In this document: positions 1 to 6,493 of the stretch, in pieces
How positions within the stretch are numbered: the first letter of the stretch is position 1
Layout: each line of letters opens with the position of its first letter
Assembly: GCA_027021685.1 (NCBI GenBank)
Contig: JALUTW010000238.1
Location: 1 to 10,873 of the forward strand
DNA length: 10,873 nt
Source: Chromatiales bacterium
GTDB lineage: Bacteria > Pseudomonadota > Gammaproteobacteria > CAMYNG01
Reading direction: 5' to 3'
Notes under the pieces: generated by a model
What the model was told of the DNA's origin: nothing
The model's database searches: none
Seen by the model: the letters and a program-made list of their open reading frames with translations, nothing else
Translations under genes and position numbers: made by a program

Positions 1-1
1 C

Positions 2-814
2 TATGCCATGTACCTGGCAGTGCTGGCGTCCATGATCCACGGCCTGACGGTGCCGGGGTCCATCGAGGTGGCCCAGCGCGAGAAGGGCTTCAACCGCGGG
101 CTGTTCGAGTGGATCCGCAAGGCCCCATGGGGCAACCCCACGTTCTCCGGCATGTTCCTTTCGCTCATCGGCTTCGGCTTCCTGGGCGGGATCTCCGGCG
201 TCATCATGGGGACGGAGCAGATCAACATCATCATCCATAACACCATCTACGTGCCGGGCCACTTCCACGCCACGGTGGTGGTGGGTACCACGCTGGCCTT
301 CATGGCACTGACCTACTGGCTCATCCCGGTCCTGTTCCGTCGCGAGCTGGTTCTCAAGGGCCTGGCCAAGTGGCAGCCGTACCTGTTCGGCATCGGCATG
401 TCGGTGTTCTCGCTCGCCCTGATGGGCGCCGGCACCCTGGGCGTGTCGCGCCGGCACTGGGACATGGCGTTCACCGGGTCGGCCCTGGGCTACGAGTATC
501 CGGGCAGCGCCTACGTCATGATGGGGCTCATGGGGATCAGCGGCGTCATCGCCATCCTCGGCGGCGTCGCCTTCATCGTCATCGTCGTGGGCTCGCTCCT
601 GTTCGGGCGCAAGACCGAGGAGGCACCCAGCTACACCACCCAGACCACGCCGCTGCCCATGCCCCCGGCGCCAACGGTGGATCACCGCGGCCTGGGCATC
701 GGTGGCTTCGTGGCGCCGGGAACGCTGGTGTTCGCGCTGGTGTTCCTCACCATCTTCGTCGTCTACTACTTCATCAACTGGAAGTACCTGGCCTCGGTCT
801 GGCCCATGAGTTGA
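2..814 (+). CDS. Heme-copper oxidase subunit I, B-type (ba3-like or sNOR-like), 3' part
   Basis: The frame is open at the left edge, so the 5' part of the gene, with the early helices and CuB ligands, lies outside the window; 270 codons are visible. The key motif is HNTIYVPGHFH, about a third of the way in, which matches the helix X heme-ligand segment of B-type oxidases (ba3-like HNTxWVPGHFH). It is followed by the usual LTYWLIP and a run of hydrophobic helices, then a Pro-rich linker and one last helix near the C-terminus. The protein is an integral inner-membrane enzyme that reduces O2, or possibly NO. Downstream lie heme O synthase and Sco, which supply heme and copper to such enzymes. 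Oxidase I-senC neighbourhoods also occur around the sNOR NO reductase of ammonia oxidisers (from memory). The visible part cannot decide between oxidase and NO reductase. Family call is confident; substrate is not. Confidence 0.85.
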   Translation, partial: YAMYLAVLASMIHGLTVPGSIEVAQREKGFNRGLFEWIRKAPWGNPTFSGMFLSLIGFGFLGGISGVIMGTEQINIIIHNTIYVPGHFHATVVVGTTLAFMALTYWLIPVLFRRELVLKGLAKWQPYLFGIGMSVFSLALMGAGTLGVSRRHWDMAFTGSALGYEYPGSAYVMMGLMGISGVIAILGGVAFIVIVVGSLLFGRKTEEAPSYTTQTTPLPMPPAPTVDHRGLGIGGFVAPGTLVFALVFLTIFVVYYFINWKYLASVWPMS

Positions 815-851
815 TGGAACCGGGAGCCGGTCGCCGCCTCGGAGAAGCATG

Positions 852-1760
852 ATGGCCACGTCGCAGACCGTGACGCTCAACCGCAGCCGCCGGCCGCAGG
901 TGCTGGTGCTGGCGCGGGAGGCGCTGCGGGTGTGCAAGCTGCGCATCGGGGTCACCATCGCGTTCACCGCCCTGGCCGGTGCCAGTGCGGTGCCCGGCGC
1001 GGAGGCGGCCGGCCCGGCCCTGGCCCTGCTGGTGCTGTCGGTCCTGCTGGCCTCGGCCGCGGCCGGCGGTTTCAACCAGTACATGGAGGCGGATCTGGAC
1101 CGGTGCATGTCCCGTACCCGGGCGCGCCCCTTCGCCAGCGGGCGCCTGGCGCGCCACCGGGGCTGGCTGGCGGGTTTTGCCCTGGCCGTGGTTGTGGCGG
1201 TGGGCCTGGCGGCCTGGGCCACCAATGCGGTGGCCGCGGCGTTCGTCCTGCTGGGAGCCCTCTTTTACGGGGTGATCTACACCTTGTGGCTCAAGCGGCG
1301 GACCTGGCTCAACATCGTTCTCGGCGGTCTCGCCGGCAGCTTTGCCCTGCTGGCCGGCGCCGCTGCAGCCGATCCCGGACTGCATCCGGTTGCTCTCCTC
1401 CTTGCCCTCGTCCTCTTCTTGTGGACACCCTCGCACTTCTGGAGCCTTGCCATTGCTCTGCAAAGGGAGTACGCGAAGGCCGGTGTTCCCATGCTCCCGG
1501 TGCTCATCGGGAACCGGGCGGCGGCGCGGATCGTTCTCGCCAACACCGTGCTGCTGGTCACCGCTTCCGTACTCCCGGTCTTTTTTGGCCTGGGCGGGCT
1601 CTACCTGGCGGGGGCGCTGGGGGGCGGGAGTTATCTCCTCTACCAGAACCTGCGCATGGTGCGCGATCCCGTTCCGCGACACGCCATGGCCAGCTTCCAT
1701 GCCTCGCTGGTCCAGCTCACCCTGCTGCTGGTGGCGGTCATCGCGGATGGCGGGTTCTGA
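852..1760 (+). CDS. cyoE: Protoheme IX farnesyltransferase (heme O synthase)
   Basis: This polytopic inner-membrane prenyltransferase adds a farnesyl group to heme b to make heme O for heme-copper oxidases. The prenyl-diphosphate site is clear: NQYMEADLDRCMSRTRARP near residues 75-93 matches the family NxxxDxDxDxxMxRTxxRP motif, with Glu at the first acidic position as in many proteobacterial members. YTLWLKRRTWLN (about 143-154) and WTPSHFWSLAI (about 191-201) match the second conserved blocks. The length of about 302 residues is normal. Two ATG codons are in tandem at 849 and 852; GGAG at 841-844 lies 7 bases from the second but only 4 from the first, so I chose 852. The gene starts 37 bases after the oxidase stop, and its end overlaps the sco start, so the three are probably co-transcribed. 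Confidence 0.93.
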   Translation: MATSQTVTLNRSRRPQVLVLAREALRVCKLRIGVTIAFTALAGASAVPGAEAAGPALALLVLSVLLASAAAGGFNQYMEADLDRCMSRTRARPFASGRLARHRGWLAGFALAVVVAVGLAAWATNAVAAAFVLLGALFYGVIYTLWLKRRTWLNIVLGGLAGSFALLAGAAAADPGLHPVALLLALVLFLWTPSHFWSLAIALQREYAKAGVPMLPVLIGNRAAARIVLANTVLLVTASVLPVFFGLGGLYLAGALGGGSYLLYQNLRMVRDPVPRHAMASFHASLVQLTLLLVAVIADGGF

Positions 1761-2619
1761 CCACAAGGCAGGGGATCGGGCGCGAGCCGCGGCACTGGCC
1801 TTCGTTGCCGGCATGCTGGGGACGCCCGCCCTCCCCGCGGCCGTCTCTGCACAGCCCCCCGTGTTCGATGCCGAGCAGGCCCTGGCGCTGAGCCAGGCCG
1901 CCATCGGCCGCCAGGTGGGGGAGTACACGTTCCGCGACCGGCAGGGCCGGCGTGTCAGCCTGGCGGTGTTCCGTGGCAAACCCCTGGTGATCAGCCTGGT
2001 CTACACCAGCTGTGCCACCGTGTGCTCCATGGCCACCCGGCACCTGTCCCGGGCAGTGGCGGTGGCGCAGGAGGCCCTGGGAGAAGGCAGCTTCAATGTC
2101 GTCACCATTGGCTTCGACGCCGCCCGCGACACCCCTGCGGCCATGGCCCGCTTCGCCCGCGAGCAGGGTATCGACGATCCGCGCTGGCGCTTTCTCAGCG
2201 CCGACGCGGCAACCGTCGCCGCCCTGGCCCGCGACCTGGGGTTCGCCTACCAGGCCTCGCCGCGGGGGTTCGACCATGTGCTCCAGGCCACGGTGATCAC
2301 GGCGGACGGGCGCGTGCACACCCAGGTCTACGGCGACCTGGTGAGCGTACCGCAGCTGGTGGAGCCCCTGAAGCAGCTGGTGCTCGGGGTCCGGCCGGAG
2401 GACGGCTGGATCACCGGGCTGGGCAAGCGGGTGCGCCTGTTCTGCACCACCTACGATCCCGCCTCCGGACGCTACCGCTTCGACTACTCGTTGTTCATCG
2501 GCATGGCCATCGGCGGCCTCATCGTCGGCGGTACGGCCTACTACCTGATACGGGAATCGGTGCGTGCGCGCGCATCGTCCCGGCATCCCGCCGGGATGCG
2601 TGAGCGGCGGTTCAATTGA
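1747..2619 (+). CDS. Sco1/SenC copper chaperone with C-terminal membrane anchor
   Basis: Sco proteins are membrane-tethered periplasmic thioredoxin-fold proteins that deliver copper or reduce the copper site of heme-copper oxidases. The 290-residue product has the copper motif CATVC (Cys89-x3-Cys93) and the distal His177 in GFDHVLQ, all three ligands of the family. An N-terminal RAR followed by a hydrophobic Ala-rich stretch ending in VSAQ looks like a signal sequence. A transmembrane helix at about 249-268 (LFIGMAIGGLIVGG) gives a C-terminal anchor. The segment before it has an extra Cys233 (LFCTTYDPASGRYRFDYS), a feature I associate with a SenC subgroup. The ATG at 1747 overlaps the cyoE stop by 14 bases, suggesting translational coupling; no strong ribosome site is visible. 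The alternative ATG at 1813 would lose the charged part of the signal. Confidence 0.9.
   Translation: MAGSDHKAGDRARAAALAFVAGMLGTPALPAAVSAQPPVFDAEQALALSQAAIGRQVGEYTFRDRQGRRVSLAVFRGKPLVISLVYTSCATVCSMATRHLSRAVAVAQEALGEGSFNVVTIGFDAARDTPAAMARFAREQGIDDPRWRFLSADAATVAALARDLGFAYQASPRGFDHVLQATVITADGRVHTQVYGDLVSVPQLVEPLKQLVLGVRPEDGWITGLGKRVRLFCTTYDPASGRYRFDYSLFIGMAIGGLIVGGTAYYLIRESVRARASSRHPAGMRERRFN
2583..2599. repeat. Inverted repeat (7-bp stem, 3-base loop) at the end of sco
   Basis: GCATCCC-GCC-GGGATGC is a perfect hairpin inside the last codons of sco, just before the FNR-type site. No T-run follows, so it is not a standard intrinsic terminator. It may affect RNA stability or be chance in GC-rich coding sequence. 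Confidence 0.4.
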
Positions 2620-2629
2620 CTTGGATCAT
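2616..2629. promoter_or_regulatory. FNR/DNR-type binding site before the cytochrome b fusion operon
   Basis: TTGAC-TTGG-ATCAT matches 8 of 10 conserved positions of the FNR/ANR/DNR palindrome TTGAT-N4-ATCAA. It overlaps the last codons of sco. If it sits at -41.5, the -10 element would fall near 2651-2656 (TAGCCT, weak) and the start of transcription near 2664, leaving a leader of about 29 bases before the ATG at 2693. This geometry fits an activated promoter induced by low oxygen or NO. The same motif family recurs before nirI and nirS. Confidence 0.65.
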
Positions 2630-2692
2630 ATGGCCGCGGGACGCCTGCGGTAGCCTGTCAGAACCGCATCACCCGGTCATCGGGAGGCCACC

Positions 2693-4270
2693 ATGAGCGG
2701 ACGCGTCCGCCGGGCCAGTGAGCGCGCGCTGGCCCGCATCGAATCCGCGTTCAACGCCGCCTTTGGCAACGAGTGCAACCCGGTCTACCATTCGGGTGCG
2801 CTGACCATCTATTTCTTCTGGATCGTCCTGGTCAGCGGCATCTACGTCTTCATTTTCTTCGAGACCAGCATCTTCGGTGCCTACGCCTCGGTGGAGCGCC
2901 TGACCCACGACCAGTGGTACCTGGGCGGGGTCATGCGCAGCCTGCACCGCTATGCCTCCGATGCCGCCGTCATCACGTTGCTGGTCCACCTGGGACGCGA
3001 GTTCGTCAAGGGTCGCTACCGGGGTGCGCGCTGGTTCTCCTGGTTCACCGGGGTGCCGCTGCTGTGGATGGTGTTTCCGTTGGGCATCACCGGTTACTGG
3101 CTGGTCTGGGACCGGCTCGCCCAGTACATCGCCATCGCCACGTCCGAGCTGCTGGACCGCCTGCCCCTGTTCACCGAGCCCATGGCCCGCAACTTTCTCC
3201 TGCCCGAGAGCCTGAGCGATCGGTTCTTCACCCTCATGGCCTTTCTGCACCTGCTGGGGATCCCCATCTTCCTGGTGTTCGGCATCTGGTTTCACCTCCT
3301 GCGCGTCAGCGGCCCCCGGGTCAACCCGCCCCGGCGCCTGGCCCTGGGCAGCCTCGGTGCCCTGCTGTTGTTGTCGCTGCTGCTGCCGGCCGAGAGCCAG
3401 GGCCCGGCCGACCTGACCCGGGTGCCGCAGGCGCTGGGCCTCGACTGGTTCTACCTGGCCATCTATCCCCTCTACGACCTCACCTCCGCCGACTTCCTGT
3501 GGGCGCTGCTGGCAGGCGGCAGCCTGCTGCTGGCCCTGGTGCCGTGGCTGCCGCCGGTGAAGCGGGAGCCGGCGGCGGTGGTGGACCTGGCCAATTGCAA
3601 CGGCTGCGGCCGCTGCTACGCCGACTGCCCCTTTGGCGCGGTCACGCTGCAGCCGCGCACCGATGGCCGGCGCCATCCCCTGCAGGCGGTGGTGGACCCG
3701 GACCTGTGCACGGCCTGCGGCATCTGCGCCGGGGCCTGCCCTTCCGCGACGCCCTTTCGCAGCGTGGCGGAGCTGGTCTCGGGCATCGACATGCCCCGGC
3801 TCACCGTGCACCGGTTGCGCGAGGCCACGGCCGCCGCCCTGCACCGGGCCTCCGGCCCGCTGCGGGTGGTGGTCTACGGCTGCGCCCACGGCGCCGACCT
3901 GTCGGCGCTGGCCCGGCCGGGCGTGGTGACGCAGACGCTGCCCTGCATCGGCAACCTGCCACCATCGTTCATCGACTACGTGCTGCGCCGCGCCGGCGCC
4001 GACGGCGTGCTGCTCACCGGCTGCCGCCTGGGCGACTGTTATTTCCGGCTCGGCAACGAGTGGGTGGTGCGGCGCCTGGCCGGCACCCGCGAGCCCCACC
4101 TGCGCTCCACCGTGGACCGGCGCCGGCTGAAGGTGGTGTGGGCGGCGCCGGTGGACAGCGGCAGGCTCGTCGCCGCGCTCAACGAGTTCCTGCAGCAGCT
4201 GGCGCGCCTGGAGCCGCAACGGGACCCGGTGCCGCCGCCTGCCCGGGTGGCCGGGGAGGCAGCCCGGTGA
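2693..4270 (+). CDS. Cytochrome b6-like / two [4Fe-4S] / MvhD-like fusion protein
   Basis: This 525-residue membrane protein joins three redox modules. Residues 1-290 are a cytochrome b domain. His85 and His99 (14 apart) and His186 and His201 (15 apart) fit bis-His ligation of two b hemes; the 15 spacing is that of cytochrome b6 rather than bc1. A DWFYLAIYP segment at 251-259 lies where the Qo-site PEWY motif belongs. Residues 300-350 carry two ferredoxin motifs, C302/C305/C308/C312 and C339/C342/C345/C349. Residues 390-505 resemble the MvhD/FrhD-type hydrogenase delta subunit (GADGVLLTGCRLGDC and nearby), with Cys397, 418, 444 and 449 as possible [2Fe-2S] ligands. It probably moves electrons between quinones and a cytosolic or membrane partner; the oxidase-like protein two genes downstream is the obvious candidate acceptor. 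GGGAGG at 2682-2687 is a good ribosome site. Direction of electron flow is unknown. Confidence 0.88.
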   Translation: MSGRVRRASERALARIESAFNAAFGNECNPVYHSGALTIYFFWIVLVSGIYVFIFFETSIFGAYASVERLTHDQWYLGGVMRSLHRYASDAAVITLLVHLGREFVKGRYRGARWFSWFTGVPLLWMVFPLGITGYWLVWDRLAQYIAIATSELLDRLPLFTEPMARNFLLPESLSDRFFTLMAFLHLLGIPIFLVFGIWFHLLRVSGPRVNPPRRLALGSLGALLLLSLLLPAESQGPADLTRVPQALGLDWFYLAIYPLYDLTSADFLWALLAGGSLLLALVPWLPPVKREPAAVVDLANCNGCGRCYADCPFGAVTLQPRTDGRRHPLQAVVDPDLCTACGICAGACPSATPFRSVAELVSGIDMPRLTVHRLREATAAALHRASGPLRVVVYGCAHGADLSALARPGVVTQTLPCIGNLPPSFIDYVLRRAGADGVLLTGCRLGDCYFRLGNEWVVRRLAGTREPHLRSTVDRRRLKVVWAAPVDSGRLVAALNEFLQQLARLEPQRDPVPPPARVAGEAAR

Positions 4271-4821
4271 ACACGTGGTTGCGCCGCCTGGGACAGGCCA
4301 CGGCCTACCTGGCCTTCGCCGCCGCCGTGGGCTGGCTCTCGGCCCGGCCCGCCTACGCCCCCATCGGTCCGGACCAGGCCCTGGTCCGGCTCAGCTTCGG
4401 CCATTACGGCGCGCGCCTGGGCGAGTGCCGCCGGCGCTCGGCGGAGGAACTCTCGCGCCTGCCGCCCAACATGCGCGCGACGCTGGAATGCCCGCGGGAA
4501 CGCTCCCCCATCCGGGTGCACCTGGAGCTGGACGGGCGGCGGGTGTACGAGGCCGTCCTCGACCCCAGCGGGCTGTCGCGCGACGGGCCGGCCCATGTCT
4601 ACGAAAAGTTCGTGGTGCCCGCCGGCGAACACCGGTTGCGGGTGTTCCTGGACGAGGACATTCACCGGCCGCAGGGCGAGTACACGGCCGCGGCCCGGGC
4701 CGAGCTGGCCCCGGGCGAGGTGCTGGTGATCGACTTCAGGCCGGCGCGGGGCGGGTTCGTCTTCTACCACCACGGGAAAGCCTTCGATGGATGCAACGGC
4801 ACCGACTGTGACCGCGGCTGA
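4267..4821 (+). CDS. Unrecognised membrane-anchored periplasmic protein
   Basis: I do not recognise this 184-residue protein. The GTG start overlaps the previous stop as GTGA, and the end overlaps the next gene by 35 bases, so it is very likely translated as part of the same operon. Residues 1-30 (RLGQATAYLAFAAAVGWLSA) form an uncleaved or cleaved signal/anchor helix, which places the rest in the periplasm. The soluble part looks beta-rich: strands around VHLELDG, VYEAVLDP, KFVVPAGEHRLRVFLDED, then VLVIDFRP. It has four cysteines (54, 75, 176, 181), the last two in CNGTDC at the C-terminus, and a YHHG motif at 167-170. Cys and His residues could bind metal or a disulfide could form, but that is inference. 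Its place between the redox fusion and the oxidase-like subunit suggests an accessory subunit or assembly factor. Confidence 0.8.
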   Translation: MNTWLRRLGQATAYLAFAAAVGWLSARPAYAPIGPDQALVRLSFGHYGARLGECRRRSAEELSRLPPNMRATLECPRERSPIRVHLELDGRRVYEAVLDPSGLSRDGPAHVYEKFVVPAGEHRLRVFLDEDIHRPQGEYTAAARAELAPGEVLVIDFRPARGGFVFYHHGKAFDGCNGTDCDRG

Positions 4822-6229
4822 GCAGGCCGGCGGGTTCGCGCTGCCCGTACCCGAGGGCGGTGCGCAGCGCCAGGCCGTGGGTTGGCTTGCCCTGGGCCTG
4901 GGCGCCCTGGTGCTGTCCGGCCTGTTCGCGGTGCTCATCGTGCTCTCGCGCACGCCGTTCCTGCAGGACCGGGTGCCGTTCGTGGACTTCTTTCACACCG
5001 CCCTGGTGGTGCACGTGGACCTGTCGGTGCTGGTGTGGTTCCTCGCCTTCGCCGGCGTGCTCTGGAGCCTCAACGCGGCCCGGCGCGGTGCCGCCTTCGG
5101 CTGGCTGGGTCTGGGCCTGGCCGTGGCGGGGGCGGTGGTCATGAGTGCCGCCCCGTTCCTGGCCGCGGGCAATCCGCTCATGAGCAACTATGTGCCCATC
5201 CTGCAGCAGCCGCAGTTCCTCGCCGGGCTGGCCCTGTTCGGCCTCGGCTTCGGCGCCCTGGTGTTGCGGGCCATGTTCTTCGTGCCGCCGGTGGGGATGG
5301 CGGTGTCGGGGGCCGGCGCCCTGCGCTTCGGCCTCAACACCGCGGTGGCCGCCGCGGCCATGGCGCTGCTGGCCCTGGCCTGGACCTGGGCCGGCATGCC
5401 CGATCACCTGCAGGGACAGGCCTACTACGAGGTCCTGTTCTGGGGCGGCGGCCACGTGCTCCAGTTCACCCATACCCATCTCATGCTCGTGGCCTGGTTG
5501 TGGCTGGCCACCGCCTGCGGCGCCCCGCCGCGCATCCGGCCGCGGGTGGTGCTGTTCCTGTTCGCCTGGGGCCTGCTGGCGGTGTTCGCCACCCCGCTCA
5601 TCTACCTGTCCACCGACGTCGCCTCGCCGGGGCACCGGGCCCTGTTCACCTGGCAGATGGAGTTCGGTGGCAGCCTGGCGTCCCTGTTCATCGGCCTGGC
5701 CGTGCTGGACGGCCTGTGGCGCCACCGGGACGCGGCAGTGGCACGACCGGAGCGTGCCGCCCTGGTGGCCTCCCTGATCCTGTTCGGTGCCGGGGGCCTC
5801 ATCGGATTTTTCATCCGCGGCAGCAACGTGATCATTCCCGCCCACTACCACGGCTGCATCGTGGGCGTGACCCTGGCCTTCATGGGCATGACCTATCACC
5901 TGCTGCCGCGACTGGGATTCGACGCCGTGAACCCGCGCCTGGGTGCCTGGCAGGCCTGGATCTACGGCGGCGGCCAGCTCATGCACATCATCGGCCTCGC
6001 CTGGTCGGGGGGCTACGGGGTCCAGCGCAAGATCGCCGGCGCCGCCCAGGGGCTGGACAGCGCAGAGCGGGTCGTCGCCATGGGACTCATGGGCCTGGGT
6101 GGCCTCATCGCGGTCATCGGCGGGGTGCTGTTCCTGGTTGCGGTGTTCGCCGCCATCCACCGCGGCCGCCGGCGGGGTGCGGCCGGCCCGGGACGGGATC
6201 GGCTCAGGCGCCGGTCTGAACGTAGTTGA
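4787..6229 (+). CDS. Divergent heme-copper family subunit I, NO reductase-like
   Basis: The 480-residue product has about twelve hydrophobic helices and heme-copper superfamily landmarks. His76 (VVHVDLSVLVW) fits the helix II low-spin heme ligand. His223 (FWGGGHVLQFTHTH) fits the helix VI CuB ligand. His353 and His355 (IIPAHYHG) fit the helix X heme ligands. The usual His-His CuB pair of helix VII is absent: the segment around 270-290 has only Asp277 and His283. This resembles the non-canonical NO reductases (eNOR/sNOR/gNOR groups) more than an oxygen reductase. No cytochrome c or cupredoxin subunit is adjacent; the cytochrome b fusion upstream may feed electrons. GGGAAAG at 4774-4780 precedes the ATG, which lies inside the previous gene. 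The C-terminal Arg-rich tail overlaps the minus-strand small gene. It is inferred to reduce NO; oxidase activity is not excluded. Confidence 0.87.
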   Translation: MDATAPTVTAAEQAGGFALPVPEGGAQRQAVGWLALGLGALVLSGLFAVLIVLSRTPFLQDRVPFVDFFHTALVVHVDLSVLVWFLAFAGVLWSLNAARRGAAFGWLGLGLAVAGAVVMSAAPFLAAGNPLMSNYVPILQQPQFLAGLALFGLGFGALVLRAMFFVPPVGMAVSGAGALRFGLNTAVAAAAMALLALAWTWAGMPDHLQGQAYYEVLFWGGGHVLQFTHTHLMLVAWLWLATACGAPPRIRPRVVLFLFAWGLLAVFATPLIYLSTDVASPGHRALFTWQMEFGGSLASLFIGLAVLDGLWRHRDAAVARPERAALVASLILFGAGGLIGFFIRGSNVIIPAHYHGCIVGVTLAFMGMTYHLLPRLGFDAVNPRLGAWQAWIYGGGQLMHIIGLAWSGGYGVQRKIAGAAQGLDSAERVVAMGLMGLGGLIAVIGGVLFLVAVFAAIHRGRRRGAAGPGRDRLRRRSERS

Positions 6230-6392
6230 TGAGGCGGAACACCCCCAGGGCCAGGACCAGGATGATGACGAAGTAGATGGCCTGGCGGTGGGCGAACGGG
6301 CGCCCGCGGGCGCGCTCCAGCCACTGCAGGAGCCAGTCGGCGGCGAAGTAAAGCGCTATACCGACGAGGGTGAACAGGACGATTTCGGCCAT
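6204..6392 (-). CDS. Small two-helix membrane protein, conserved-type hypothetical
   Basis: This 62-residue protein starts MAEIVLFTLVGIALYFAADW, has a first helix at about 3-21, a charged loop (ERARGRPFAHRQ), and a second helix at about 38-56 (AIYFVIILVLALGVFRLI). The composition is that of a real membrane protein, not of the Arg/Gly/Pro-rich shadow frames around it. A GGAG ribosome site (plus-strand CTCC at 6399-6402) lies 6 bases before the ATG. I recall similar short hypothetical proteins in proteobacterial genomes, but know no function. Its end overlaps the oxidase-like gene by 26 bases, tail to tail. The FNR-type palindrome at 6452-6465 is about 60 bases upstream and, being symmetric, could regulate this gene as well as nirI. 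Confidence 0.75.
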   Translation of the reverse strand: MAEIVLFTLVGIALYFAADWLLQWLERARGRPFAHRQAIYFVIILVLALGVFRLINYVQTGA

Positions 6393-6451
6393 GGTGCGCT
6401 CCAGGGGCCACGGATGGGCCCCACTGTAACACGGGGACCGGTGCCGCGGCC

Positions 6452-6465
6452 TTGAGGCGGATCAA
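6452..6465. promoter_or_regulatory. FNR/DNR-type site in the divergent nirI promoter region
   Basis: TTGAG-GCGG-ATCAA matches 9 of 10 conserved positions of TTGAT-N4-ATCAA. It lies between the minus-strand small gene and the NosR/NirI-like gene. At -41.5 it predicts a rightward start near 6500, which is downstream of the ATG at 6483 but 16 bases before the GTG at 6516. Leftward, the same geometry predicts a start near 6417, 25 bases before the small gene. Confidence 0.7.
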
Positions 6466-6479
6466 GCCGCCGGCACCTG

Positions 6480-6493
6480 TCGATGCAGGTCAA
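6480..6493. promoter_or_regulatory. Second, weaker FNR/DNR-like site before nirI
   Basis: TCGAT-GCAG-GTCAA matches 8 of 10 conserved positions and lies 28 bases from the first site, centre to centre. It would overlap the -10 region of a promoter driven by the first site. Its spacer and right half (GCAGGTCAA) are identical to those of the site at 8060-8073. It may be a second operator or chance. Confidence 0.4.

Noticed and set aside
774..1979. Long minus-strand open frame opposite cyoE and sco
   Set aside because: Composition is rich in Arg, Gly, Gln, His and Pro with no membrane or domain pattern; the plus-strand genes have clear family motifs. It is a GC-driven shadow.
2669..4219. Long minus-strand open frame (516 codons) opposite the cytochrome b fusion
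   Set aside because: Low-complexity Gln/Gly/His/Arg-rich translation with no motif; the plus strand encodes heme ligands and iron-sulfur motifs in order.
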